This document shows, in pieces, positions 1 through 7,250 of a stretch of 18,778 nt of DNA. The stretch comes from Sporomusa sp. (GTDB lineage: Bacteria > Bacillota_C > Negativicutes > Sporomusales > Sporomusaceae). A model generated the notes under the pieces. The model was not told where the DNA came from, ran no database searches, and saw nothing but the letters and a program-made list of their open reading frames with translations. Position 1 is the stretch's first letter; every line of letters starts with the position of its first letter. The stretch lies in assembly GCA_029256645.1 (NCBI GenBank), contig JAQSXM010000011.1:1-18778 (forward strand), read 5' to 3'. Both the position numbers and the translations under genes were made by a program.

Positions 1-236
1 CCGCCAGCAACAACTTGCCAGGGCACCGGCAAATTGTAGCCTGACAGCAGGCTACTTACAGTTTCGGTTTCTGCGACCGCTGCAGTTATAATTAAGCTGT
101 TGACATCTTGTACTGCGCAAGCCGCTAGTACCGTATGTACCAGTACTGTTTTATCTAAAAGCGGGATAAATACTTTATTGATCCCGCTTCCCATTCTTTT
201 TCCTTGTCCAGCAGCTGCAATAATAATACAAACCAT
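1..236 (-). CDS. ispD: 2-C-methyl-D-erythritol 4-phosphate cytidylyltransferase, N-terminal part
   Basis: This is the first 78 residues of IspD, cut by the window edge. IspD transfers CMP from CTP to methylerythritol 4-phosphate, the third step of the non-mevalonate isoprenoid pathway in the cytoplasm. The translation opens with MVCIIIAAAGQGKRMG, the nucleotide-binding loop of the family, followed by a lysine (residue 21) in the NKVFIPL stretch that matches the usual NKQFLPL. The ATG is preceded by AGGGGAG about 6 bases upstream, a good ribosome-binding site. It lies downstream of the PIN/TRAM gene on the same strand, a common Firmicute order, but a strong hairpin terminator stands between them, so it probably has its own promoter in the 120 bases before it. 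I could not pick that promoter with confidence. IspF is the expected next gene outside the window. Confidence 0.9.
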   Translation of the reverse strand, partial: MVCIIIAAAGQGKRMGSGINKVFIPLLDKTVLVHTVLAACAVQDVNSLIITAAVAETETVSSLLSGYNLPVPWQVVAG

Positions 237-354
237 AAATTCTCCCCTTCGCAAGAAAACCTGACTTCTGTCAAATCCTATACTCCACAGTAAAAACTAG
301 ATTTCTTATCCTTAGATTTAAGTATAATTAAAACCTATAATAATCCTATAGGGC

Positions 355-388
355 AAAAAGCCTTCAAGCCACAAGGCTTGAAGGCTTT
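355..388 (-). terminator. Intrinsic terminator of the PIN/TRAM gene
   Basis: An 11-bp perfect stem (360-370 with 375-385) has an ACAA loop and is extended by A-T pairs. Read on the minus strand it is followed by TTTTT. It begins just after the stop codon at 390 and separates the PIN/TRAM gene from ispD. Confidence 0.88.
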
Positions 389-389
389 C

Positions 390-1517
390 TTACATCGCTA
401 CTTTGGGTTTGGCGAAAATCATCCGCCCGGCGGCAGTCTGTAACACTGAAGTAACTAAAACTCCGACTGTTTCCCCAATGTGTTTTTTACCACCATCAAC
501 CACAATCATAGTTCCATCGTCAAGATACGCTACCCCTTGGCCAAATTCTTTACCATCTTTAACAACATGCACTACCATTTCTTCCCCTGGCAGTACTACA
601 GGTTTGACAGCATTGGACAGTTCGTTAATATTGAGAACAGATACCCCTTGAAGTTCTGCTACTTTATTAAGATTATAATCATTTGTTATAATTTTGGCTT
701 TGAGCAATTGCCCCAGCTTAATCAGTTTGGAGTCAACCTCAGCAATATCATCAAAATCACGATTGTCGATATGAACATTTAATTCAAGCTCTTTTTGCAT
801 GCGGTTTAAAATATCTAAGCCGCGCCTACCACGATTACGTTTCAAAAGATCAGACGAATCGGCAATATGCTGCAGTTCTTCCAAAACAAACACGGGAATT
901 ATGAGTAGCCCTTCAATAAAACCGCTTTTGCAAATATCTGCTATCCGTCCATCGATTATAACACTGGTATCAAGTATCTTTGCCGGGCAGATATTAGTGT
1001 TCTTATCTTTGGTACGATCTTTACCATCCCGGTTAAGCCACGGCAATGTAGGCAACGCTGAGAACATGCTGAATAACTCTTCACGTTTCTTAATCGCGAC
1101 ATTAATCCCTAAATACCCTAAGATAATACTTAACAACAACGGGACATATTTCCCGACAATCGGGATAGGTAAAAAAGCCGAGCCAAGCAAATTAGAAATT
1201 ATTAGTCCAATGGCTAAACCCAACACACCTGCCAGCACATCATATCCTGGCATTTTGTTTAAGCGTAACTCAACCCAGTAAGTGAAGTTCCAAAGTTGCT
1301 TAATAAAGAATGGTGCTATTAGAAAGCCAACTATGCCTCCTACAATTCCCCCAAAAACAAATGAGAGTATAGTAGTCATGGTAACACCAAACACGCCAAT
1401 GCTTAAAAATTCTTCACTAACCACAACAGCCAACAGAGGAATAATCCTGTCGGTTATCATTAGGCCACCAATAGCCGCCAATATGGTAATAAGTATTCTA
1501 AGTGTTTTGTCAATCAC
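390..1517 (-). CDS. PIN/TRAM-domain membrane protein (YacL-like)
   Basis: This 375-residue protein matches the YacL family, found next to disA and ispD in Firmicutes. The N-terminal 140 residues hold about four hydrophobic segments. A PIN nuclease-like domain follows (about 180-300), starting ILDTSVIIDGR, with acidic residues D183, E213/E214, D262 and D280 in positions expected for metal binding. A TRAM RNA-binding domain closes it (about 303-370, VVLPGEEMVVHVVKDG). The likely role is membrane-anchored RNA binding or cleavage; the substrate is not known. The start is GTG, chosen because a perfect AGGAGGT lies about 7 bases upstream. Two promoters lie 120-190 bases upstream, and a strong terminator follows the stop. 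Family assignment is firm; biochemical role is inference. Confidence 0.9.
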   Translation of the reverse strand: MIDKTLRILITILAAIGGLMITDRIIPLLAVVVSEEFLSIGVFGVTMTTILSFVFGGIVGGIVGFLIAPFFIKQLWNFTYWVELRLNKMPGYDVLAGVLGLAIGLIISNLLGSAFLPIPIVGKYVPLLLSIILGYLGINVAIKKREELFSMFSALPTLPWLNRDGKDRTKDKNTNICPAKILDTSVIIDGRIADICKSGFIEGLLIIPVFVLEELQHIADSSDLLKRNRGRRGLDILNRMQKELELNVHIDNRDFDDIAEVDSKLIKLGQLLKAKIITNDYNLNKVAELQGVSVLNINELSNAVKPVVLPGEEMVVHVVKDGKEFGQGVAYLDDGTMIVVDGGKKHIGETVGVLVTSVLQTAAGRMIFAKPKVAM

Positions 1518-1637
1518 GGCTTCTACCTCCTTTCTATAATAATTTAATCCAGAAACTGGAAATATAATTTAATTATACCCAGCTTTGAATAAAAAAATAC
1601 GTCAAGACTTCAAAAGATCTTGGCTGTAGTAGGTTAT

Positions 1638-1704
1638 AGTATAGCATACAGATTCCGCTTTTGTCAAAATTTTATATTTTAGCATGTATATAGAATCCTG
1701 TCAA
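1638..1704 (-). promoter_or_regulatory. Two tandem sigma-A promoters for the PIN/TRAM gene
   Basis: On the minus strand the distal promoter has TTGACA (1704-1699), a 17-bp spacer and TAAAAT (1681-1676). The proximal promoter has TTGACA (1667-1662), an 18-bp spacer and TATACT (1643-1638). Both -10 boxes are preceded by TGC, an extended -10. The copies are offset by about 37 bp, so the -35 of the second lies near the predicted start site of the first. The resulting leader to the GTG at 1517 is about 115 or 150 nt. Confidence 0.7.
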
Positions 1705-1747
1705 TAAGCCATTTCTAATTATTCTTGGGCGGTTTTAAGCCTATACA

Positions 1748-1777
1748 TTGACAACTATAGAGAGCAGTTTATATAAT
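1748..1777 (+). promoter_or_regulatory. Consensus sigma-A promoter for the small cysteine protein
   Basis: TTGACA (1748-1753) and TATAAT (1772-1777) are both perfect consensus hexamers with an 18-bp spacer. They sit 26 bases before the GTG start at 1804. This promoter is divergent from the PIN/TRAM promoters. Confidence 0.8.
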
Positions 1778-1803
1778 AAAAGGCAAAGCGAGGTGTAGCT
1801 AAC

Positions 1804-2202
1804 GTGCATGATAATAAATGTTGTTTAGACTTTCAGTCTATTGCAGATGAATACTTAATCCGCCACCGCAGCATACTGGATGTGTTAACAAAATATCAGG
1901 AAACCTCTGCCAGAGTAAACAGGGCTATAGCGAAGGCAGTTACCGGTTGCGGCTGCATTCAGGTTTCGGCTGTCCGGCAATCTGCTCCAGAAGACGCTGC
2001 CTATAGCGATCTAAAAGATCACATGTCCTCACACCTGGTTGGTGAAACCTGTCCGCAGTGCCGGGAAGTAATCGCCAATGAGCTTGGTCACAGCCTGTTT
2101 TATCTGGCTGCTTTGTGCAATCTAACCGGCGTGTCTCTGCATGAAGTTATGCAGCAGGAATACAACAATGTAAAAACGTTAGGCGTATTCCATCTTACCT
2201 AA
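1804..2202 (+). CDS. Small cysteine-containing protein, MazG-like C-terminus
   Basis: This is a 132-residue soluble protein with a GTG start; GAGGTG lies about 7 bases upstream and a consensus promoter precedes it. Two cysteine pairs are visible: C49-G-C51 and C83-P-Q-C86, which could hold a metal. Residues 93-125 (ELGHSLFYLAALCNLTGVSLHEV and onward) resemble the helical ELGDLLFYLLALAN segment of MazG-type nucleotide pyrophosphohydrolases, but the aspartate of that segment is histidine here (H96) and no full EExxE set is clear. It resembles short conserved Firmicute proteins of unknown function that end in LGVF. It forms its own unit, with promoter and terminator on either side. I would not assign an activity. 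Confidence 0.75.
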   Translation: MHDNKCCLDFQSIADEYLIRHRSILDVLTKYQETSARVNRAIAKAVTGCGCIQVSAVRQSAPEDAAYSDLKDHMSSHLVGETCPQCREVIANELGHSLFYLAALCNLTGVSLHEVMQQEYNNVKTLGVFHLT

Positions 2203-2216
2203 TTACTTACATACTA

Positions 2217-2246
2217 CACAGCCTTATCCAGGCTGTGCTTTTTTTT
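2217..2246 (+). terminator. Intrinsic terminator after the small cysteine protein
   Basis: An 8-bp perfect stem, CACAGCCT (2217-2224) with AGGCTGTG (2230-2237), has a 5-base loop and is followed by C and eight Ts. It starts 15 bases after the stop codon. Confidence 0.9.
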
Positions 2247-2313
2247 ATCCTTTTCTCAGTAATTACATAAACATTCTGTCAAGGGGAATGATACTGATAA
2301 AAGGGGGGTAAAT

Positions 2314-3486
2314 ATGTGTTATTTATTGCGAATTACGCTAACTATACTGACAGTATTAAGCCTTAGCACACTACCAACTATGGCAGCCCTACCCGAATCA
2401 ATCAACTCGGCAGAGGGCGGTGAATTGCTCTCCGGCTATTTTACAGTGATTGACGATAAGGGCATTATTGTTCTCCAGACTGGTCATGAAGTTCATCCAG
2501 GTGACGAATATATCGGCGAAGACGATGTATTGTATGAAATTACTACGGTTGAAGGCACACTGGCTCACTGCCGGGCGATGGAGAAAATATCAACGCAAGC
2601 TCCGGACAATGCCATTTTTGTTCAGGCAGCACCGCCTGATGTACCCAAACCCAAGATTGCCATTTACCACACCCACACTGACGAATCATATATTCCCAAC
2701 GACGGCACCCCGACCGAAAAGGGAAAAGGTTCGATTATGCTGGTCGGCGATGCTTTTGAAAAGAGATTGACTGAACTGGGCTATCAGGTTGAACACTCAA
2801 AAACCCTGCACGACCCTCATGATGCTAATGCCTACCATCGCTCCCGCCGTACAGCGATGAAACTCTTACAGGCACAACCTATCGCTATTTTTGATATTCA
2901 CCGCGATAGCGCTCCATTTAAGGAATACAACGTTACCATTCATGGAAAACAGGCCACTAAGCTACTGCTTGTGGTAGGTCGCCAAAATCAAAATCGCAAA
3001 ACTACTTTAGATTACGCCCGTAGCATTAAAAGGGCAACTGATGCCAAATATCGCGGGCTTATCCGTGGTATTTTCATCGCTCACGGCAATTACAACCAGG
3101 ATTTAAGCCCCAGGGCTTTATTGGTGGAGGTTGGAACCCAATATAATAACCGTGAAGCTGCAGAACGCAGCATAACCCTATTTGCTGATGTTGTTCCGTT
3201 CTTCCTGGGTACCGGCGGCAATAATGGCGGTGTTGCTCAGGCTAGCCCGACTGGCACATATACCGATACAGGCGGCGGTGATGACACAGGCAGCGGCGCT
3301 TATGCCCCCCTAGACACGGCCCCCGGTTATGATATATTAGGGCTGACACTTGCAGTTGTTGGTGGTGCAGTCGCCTTCCTGTTCCTTAGCACAGGCAGTT
3401 GGCAGGAGGCCAAAAGAAAACTCAAGAATTTTGTCAAATATGAATTTACAAACTTCTTTGGGCCACGTAAGAAGCGTAAGGATTAG
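2314..3486 (+). CDS. spoIIP: Stage II sporulation protein P, spore engulfment amidase/endopeptidase
   Basis: SpoIIP is the peptidoglycan hydrolase that, with SpoIID and SpoIIM, thins septal wall and drives engulfment of the forespore. The 390-residue protein has a signal peptide or N-terminal anchor (1-24). A small domain follows at about 41-90. The amidase domain (about 113-298) has IYHTHTDESY (H119, H121, E124), DIHRDS (H196) and ALLVEVGT (E272), plus the family signature GNYNQDLSPR. After a Gly/Thr/Ser-rich linker (300-335) comes a hydrophobic segment (341-359) and a basic tail ending RKKRKD. The ATG follows AAGGGGGG by about 5 bases. The small domain and C-terminal membrane segment are not in B. 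subtilis SpoIIP as I recall it. A small membrane protein gene follows after 12 bp, likely in the same operon. Confidence 0.9.
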   Translation: MCYLLRITLTILTVLSLSTLPTMAALPESINSAEGGELLSGYFTVIDDKGIIVLQTGHEVHPGDEYIGEDDVLYEITTVEGTLAHCRAMEKISTQAPDNAIFVQAAPPDVPKPKIAIYHTHTDESYIPNDGTPTEKGKGSIMLVGDAFEKRLTELGYQVEHSKTLHDPHDANAYHRSRRTAMKLLQAQPIAIFDIHRDSAPFKEYNVTIHGKQATKLLLVVGRQNQNRKTTLDYARSIKRATDAKYRGLIRGIFIAHGNYNQDLSPRALLVEVGTQYNNREAAERSITLFADVVPFFLGTGGNNGGVAQASPTGTYTDTGGGDDTGSGAYAPLDTAPGYDILGLTLAVVGGAVAFLFLSTGSWQEAKRKLKNFVKYEFTNFFGPRKKRKD

Positions 3487-3498
3487 GGGGCTGACGTT

Positions 3499-3831
3499 TT
3501 GAAATTAAGCCGCATGGGCAAATTGTTCAGCATCCTTGCGCTACTTGCTGTTGTGACAGTGGGAGTGCTCCACTATGTTCCCCTTAACATCTTTTCTGTT
3601 CAACAAAAGCCTGAACAGACTCCCCAAAAAGTTTATGATTACTATAACATTATCGAAGAAGATACTGGAGAAATCCTTATGTACGTGCCACTGGTCGTCA
3701 GCGTCGGCGATGAGCTAATCAGTGAGAATAACAAGCGCTACAAAATTGTCAAAGTAGAAGAAAACCAGGCTTATGCCCGGTTTGTTGAAAACTTGAACTT
3801 AGAGCTATACAAAGATAACGGTCGAAAATAG
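3499..3831 (+). CDS. Small membrane-anchored protein sharing a domain with SpoIIP
   Basis: This 110-residue protein has a TTG start 12 bases after the spoIIP stop, with AGGGGG about 9 bases upstream. One N-terminal membrane segment (about 8-28) would leave the rest outside the membrane. Residues 48-97 align without gaps to residues 41-90 of the SpoIIP just upstream. In a 38-residue block about 14 positions are identical, including G-D-E (70-72 here, 63-65 in SpoIIP), a tyrosine nine residues later (Y81/Y74), V-E and a later A and R. I know of no named function. Position and the shared domain suggest a sporulation role, perhaps as a SpoIIP partner in the engulfment complex; that is inference. 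No clear terminator follows; a GC-rich structured element does. Confidence 0.8.
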   Translation: MKLSRMGKLFSILALLAVVTVGVLHYVPLNIFSVQQKPEQTPQKVYDYYNIIEEDTGEILMYVPLVVSVGDELISENNKRYKIVKVEENQAYARFVENLNLELYKDNGRK

Positions 3832-3854
3832 CACAAAGCTAAGGCTGGTTTATA

Positions 3855-4017
3855 GTGTCCAGATGCTAGGCGCGATGAGCATGCGAACGTAGTCGTACTG
3901 GGAAGTACGTCGGAGAGAGCACGCGCAAGAGCAAGTGCGCAGTTCTTGGCTATTTAGCGCCTTAGAAATGCGGCCTGCCCCTTGCGGGTGCAACGCAGAT
4001 GGGCGCTAGAAACTTGC
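3855..4017. repeat. GC-rich structured intergenic element, possible dispersed repeat
   Basis: This non-coding block between two convergent genes is visibly richer in G+C than its surroundings and full of inverted sequences. A 6-bp hairpin, CGTACT (3894-3899) with AGTACG (3904-3909), carries a GGGA tetraloop. TAGCGCC (3955-3961) pairs perfectly with GGCGCTA (4002-4008). Its GCGCC core can instead pair with GGCGC (3869-3873), so two folds exclude each other. CAGATG occurs near both ends (3860-3865 and 3996-4001). It reminds me of intergenic repeats found in many copies in Sporomusa-type genomes, but only one copy is in this window, so the repeat status is recall and not shown. There is no T-tract, so it is not a standard terminator. 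Confidence 0.45.
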
Positions 4018-4019
4018 TA

Positions 4020-5111
4020 TTATACATGACGGTCAAGGAAGGCTTGCTCACGCACCCTCTTTAGGCCGTCCTTTATTGCCTTGGCCCGTACCTCACCAAT
4101 ACCCTCCACCTCATCCAATTCTGCAATACTCGCATTATAAATGTGATGCAAAGTTTTAAAATGCGACACAAGTTTTTCCCCTACTAATAAAGGCAGGCGG
4201 GAGATTTGTCTAAGCACCCGGTAACCACGCGGCACAACCGGGATATCCATGGCGTTGGCACTGACACCATAGCCTAACATCCGGCATATGGTAAACGGGT
4301 CAAGATTCTCTTCAGGCAATGCAGCAATCTGTTCCTGTATTGTCTCATACCCTTTAAGATCACTGGTATTGCAATAATCTTTAATTAAGAGCGCAGCAGC
4401 ATCAACCTCGGAATCAAGTTCTTCCATTTGCATACTGACAAGCCGGCCCTCTGTTCCCAATTCAATTACATTACGTTCGATTTCCTTGGCGATACGGTTG
4501 ACCTGCTCAGCCCTGATAAGGACCAGGGCTACATCATACAAAGTAACCAAATCTTCAAATTCAAGCGCACTCAGATTTGTTAAGCCCTTATCAAGCACCT
4601 TCTTATACTTTTCCAAGGTCTGCAACGCTTGGTTAGCCCTGTTTAATATCACAGGAATATCTTTTAGCGTATATCTGAGACAACCAAGATACACAGTAAT
4701 AATGTTCCTGCGCTGCGAGATGGCTACAACTAGTGCACTAGTCTGCTTGGCTGCCCGTTCTGCTGTACGATGCCGAGTCCCGGTTTCTGCAGTCAAAATG
4801 CTAGGGTCTGGCGTTAGCTGCGCATTGGCAAACATAATTCTTTTACCATCATTTGATAAAACTATGGCGCCGTCCATTTTAGCCAGTTCATAGAAACCAG
4901 CTGGTGTAAACTCAGAATTGAGTTCAAAACCGCCATCAACAATATCAAGCGAGGTCGGGCTATCCCCCACCAAGACCAGTGCTCCCATCTTGGCCCTAAG
5001 AACATTCTCCAGACCGTCTCTGAGAGTGGTACCAGGCGCAAGTGTCTTTATTGTTTTAACAAAACGGGCGTCCCATAGCCGTTCAGAACGCTCTTCGCGA
5101 ATTTTAATCAT
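4020..5111 (-). CDS. disA: DNA integrity scanning diadenylate cyclase
   Basis: DisA makes c-di-AMP from two ATP and scans DNA; branched DNA stops its activity and, in B. subtilis, delays sporulation. The 363-residue protein has the DAC domain (about 1-140) with D80-G81-A82 and RHRTAER (113-119), the two active-site motifs. A helical linker follows, and then helix-hairpin-helix DNA-binding repeats near the end (LDEVEGIGEVRAKAIKDGL). I chose the ATG at 5111 because GGAGG lies 10 bases upstream and the family begins shortly before LAPGTTLRDGL. The frame stays open 22 codons further up, but that extension does not look like DisA. It is separate from radA, its usual neighbour, with two transporter units in between. 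Confidence 0.95.
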   Translation of the reverse strand: MIKIREERSERLWDARFVKTIKTLAPGTTLRDGLENVLRAKMGALVLVGDSPTSLDIVDGGFELNSEFTPAGFYELAKMDGAIVLSNDGKRIMFANAQLTPDPSILTAETGTRHRTAERAAKQTSALVVAISQRRNIITVYLGCLRYTLKDIPVILNRANQALQTLEKYKKVLDKGLTNLSALEFEDLVTLYDVALVLIRAEQVNRIAKEIERNVIELGTEGRLVSMQMEELDSEVDAAALLIKDYCNTSDLKGYETIQEQIAALPEENLDPFTICRMLGYGVSANAMDIPVVPRGYRVLRQISRLPLLVGEKLVSHFKTLHHIYNASIAELDEVEGIGEVRAKAIKDGLKRVREQAFLDRHV

Positions 5112-5270
5112 TATAATACCGCCTCCATGGCCGCTGACACTAGCTGCGCCAATACATTTTGCGACAATCTGCCGCACAATTACTTTTCGGTGTAAAATTA
5201 TTAATTATTGCTTATTATTCCCAGTCATTCAGGCCTTATATCACATCATTTATAATCTTTTATAATTACC

Positions 5271-5300
5271 ATTATATAACATGGTTTTTGATTCATACAA
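5271..5300 (-). promoter_or_regulatory. Candidate disA promoter
   Basis: On the minus strand TTGTAT (5300-5295) is followed by an 18-bp spacer and a perfect TATAAT (5276-5271). The -35 matches only half the consensus. It would give a leader of about 150 nt before the ATG at 5111, in an AT-rich region with no other structure I could identify. Confidence 0.45.
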
Positions 5301-5322
5301 GCTGTGTTTCGCTCCAGTAAAC

Positions 5323-5359
5323 AAATAACTCGCATGGTATTATCACATGCGAGTTATTT
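5323..5359 (-). terminator. Hairpin terminator after the HutP-family gene
   Basis: A perfect 14-bp stem (5323-5336 with 5346-5359, core AACTCGCATG/CATGCGAGTT) encloses a 9-base loop, 10 bases after the stop codon. On the minus strand the 3' arm ends in TTATTT and runs into GTTTAC, so the U-tract is modest. Confidence 0.75.
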
Positions 5360-5368
5360 CTATAATAC

Positions 5369-5785
5369 CTAGTTAACATCAGGCAATGAGCGATGAGCCA
5401 TTCCAACAGCCACTTCGTTTAAATGAAGAACACCAACACCAAAATAAATGGCCACACAAAGGTGTTCGCCGCAGCGGGCAAGACCAATTTTACCGCCTAC
5501 ATTAAGCCCTGATGCTTTTGGCGTAATCTGTACCAGGGCGTCATGAGCCGCACCTGCAACAGCCCCCTCGCCCACATGGTTAGCATTGACCAACCCCTGC
5601 CTCTGGGCGGCAACGATTGCCCGTTCAATGATCTTCTTTACCGATACTAGATACTCACCACCAAAATCTACCGCAGTAACAGTGATGCCACGGCTGCTTA
5701 AACGCTGCTTCAGGTTCTGTTCATCCTGACGGTCTTCACTGATCGCCATAGCCAGTGCTGCCCGACCAACATCAACACTTGTCAT
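5369..5785 (-). CDS. HutP-family RNA-binding protein, probable antiterminator
   Basis: HutP of B. subtilis binds L-histidine and Mg2+, then binds NAG triplets in the hut leader RNA and prevents termination. This 138-residue protein has the same length class. Its C-terminal strand region (about 108-131, CVAIYFGVGVLHLNEVAVGMAH) fits the HutP end region with its GVG-x-NH close. The middle (70-84, HVGEGAVAGAAHDAL) aligns with the helix carrying the metal-binding His pair of HutP, but those two positions appear to be Gly here, so the ligand may differ. I chose ATG 5785 because GGCGGTG lies 9 bases upstream; a TTG two codons earlier is too close to it. The gene overlaps the end of the symporter gene by 14 bp, so the two are co-transcribed. 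Its likely target is the attenuator-like leader at 7251-7345. Confidence 0.75.
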   Translation of the reverse strand: MTSVDVGRAALAMAISEDRQDEQNLKQRLSSRGITVTAVDFGGEYLVSVKKIIERAIVAAQRQGLVNANHVGEGAVAGAAHDALVQITPKASGLNVGGKIGLARCGEHLCVAIYFGVGVLHLNEVAVGMAHRSLPDVN

Positions 5786-7220
5786 TTCCAATCACACCGC
5801 CCCCGGTTTCATTTACTGTTATATCATCAAGCACAATACGTTCTTTATCAACTAAGGCAACAAGCAAGAAGGTTACTAGACATACCAGCCATTCCATATA
5901 GATCGGATGAGCAAAAACCTGGGCCGGTGGATATACCTGCCAGACAAACAAGGTCAGCATCCCTGCTAACGTGGTATAAAAAGCTGAATTCCTCCGGCAG
6001 AGGCTTGGAACAAATATAGTAAATAAAAAGACCAATGTAAAAGCCGTTGTAAGACTTAAACCAATCAACAGCGTCTTCACAATGCCTACAGCATTAAAGG
6101 CCAGCCATAAAGTAACAATACCTAATCCAAGAATTGCGTAGCGATTTACCAATGTATACCGCTGATCACTAATATTGGGGTTAATAAAACGTTTATAAAT
6201 GTCCTGTGAGAATAGTGTCCCTGCACCGAGTAAGATATGACATGCTGTAGACACATCCGCAGCCCATAGTGCAGCAAGTGTTAACCCCGAGATAACAGGG
6301 TCTAAACCCATAATCATTTGCGGAAGCGCCATGGTTGCTTTAATATCCGGATATGCCGCACGGGCGGCTACCCCCATTATTGCACATAAAAAGCCTACCG
6401 GGAAAATAAGTAATGCGCCCCACAGGAATCCTTTTTTAGCTGCTGCACCATCTACAGCTGAACAAGCCACCTGGACCGGCCCTTGGGCAGTAATCGTTTG
6501 CGTCATCATTACCGCAAACCAGCCCACAATAGTAGCCAAACCCAGGCCGCCAAGCGGACTAAACCAATCGATATTGGAGGGCAAAGATGCCGCAATTGCA
6601 GTTAGTCCACCTTGATTAGACACAATAGTTACCGTACTAATCAAAACCCCAATATAAATAAGTGTTACGCTAAGAATATTTGACAAGCCTGAAGACCATA
6701 ATCCACCGATAATGGTAGTACCAATAAAAACAATTGCACTCGTCACCATGCCGCCTTGAAAGGAGAAGATATCAGGAAGCAGCGAGGATAAAATCGCACC
6801 ACCAGCGAGATACTGCAATGATGTTATGACCATTTGAATAGTAATCAGGCCTATAACACTAATTACCCGGCCTTTTTTATCATAATAACGTTCAAAAAAT
6901 TCCGGTATCGTGGTGCACTGCATCTCACGATACTTACCGGCTGCAACCATTGCCATTAAGACGGCTCCTGCTGCCCAGGCTACGTTATACCAGCCAGCTG
7001 CAATACCTGACTGAAAAGCATTCTCGGCAACACCGATAGTCGATGCGGCTCCTACAGCCGTTCCGGCAATATTTGTCGCTACCAGCAGAGTTGTTAGTTT
7101 GCGTCCGGCAAATAAAAAACCGGCACTGCTTTCAGTCCTCCTCTTTACATAGAGACTAATACCAAACAATACTAAAATATAGAGGACCACGATAACCAAT
7201 TGAATACTCATTTCATCCAT
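5772..7220 (-). CDS. Sodium:solute symporter family transporter
   Basis: This 482-residue integral membrane protein has about 13 hydrophobic segments, matching the SSS family (PutP/PanF type), which couples Na+ entry to uptake of small solutes across the inner membrane. Family-like features include the early GTAVGAASTIGVAENAF stretch (about 53-69), the GWYNVAWAAGAVLMAM segment, and a loop with ALWAADVSTACHILLGAGTLFSQDIYKRF. That last form, with sequence reaching SQD-x-Y, is typical of the family. The substrate cannot be read from the sequence. The start at 7220 has AAGGG 4-5 bases upstream; a second ATG three codons later is also possible. Linkage to a HutP-family gene hints at an amino acid or derivative, which is inference. 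The upstream leader carries a terminator and a possible antiterminator. Confidence 0.88.
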   Translation of the reverse strand: MDEMSIQLVIVVLYILVLFGISLYVKRRTESSAGFLFAGRKLTTLLVATNIAGTAVGAASTIGVAENAFQSGIAAGWYNVAWAAGAVLMAMVAAGKYREMQCTTIPEFFERYYDKKGRVISVIGLITIQMVITSLQYLAGGAILSSLLPDIFSFQGGMVTSAIVFIGTTIIGGLWSSGLSNILSVTLIYIGVLISTVTIVSNQGGLTAIAASLPSNIDWFSPLGGLGLATIVGWFAVMMTQTITAQGPVQVACSAVDGAAAKKGFLWGALLIFPVGFLCAIMGVAARAAYPDIKATMALPQMIMGLDPVISGLTLAALWAADVSTACHILLGAGTLFSQDIYKRFINPNISDQRYTLVNRYAILGLGIVTLWLAFNAVGIVKTLLIGLSLTTAFTLVFLFTIFVPSLCRRNSAFYTTLAGMLTLFVWQVYPPAQVFAHPIYMEWLVCLVTFLLVALVDKERIVLDDITVNETGGGVIGNDKC

Positions 7221-7250
7221 CCTACCCTTCTACATCTATATGATGGCGGC

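Noticed and set aside
2268..2298. Sigma-E-like promoter before spoIIP
   Set aside because: ATAC of the -10 box is present in GATACTGAT, but only about half of the consensus matches and the -35 is vague, so I do not list it as a feature.
5112..5177. Longer N-terminus for DisA starting at 5177
   Set aside because: The extra 22 residues do not fit the family and there is no ribosome-binding site there, while GGAGG precedes the ATG at 5111.
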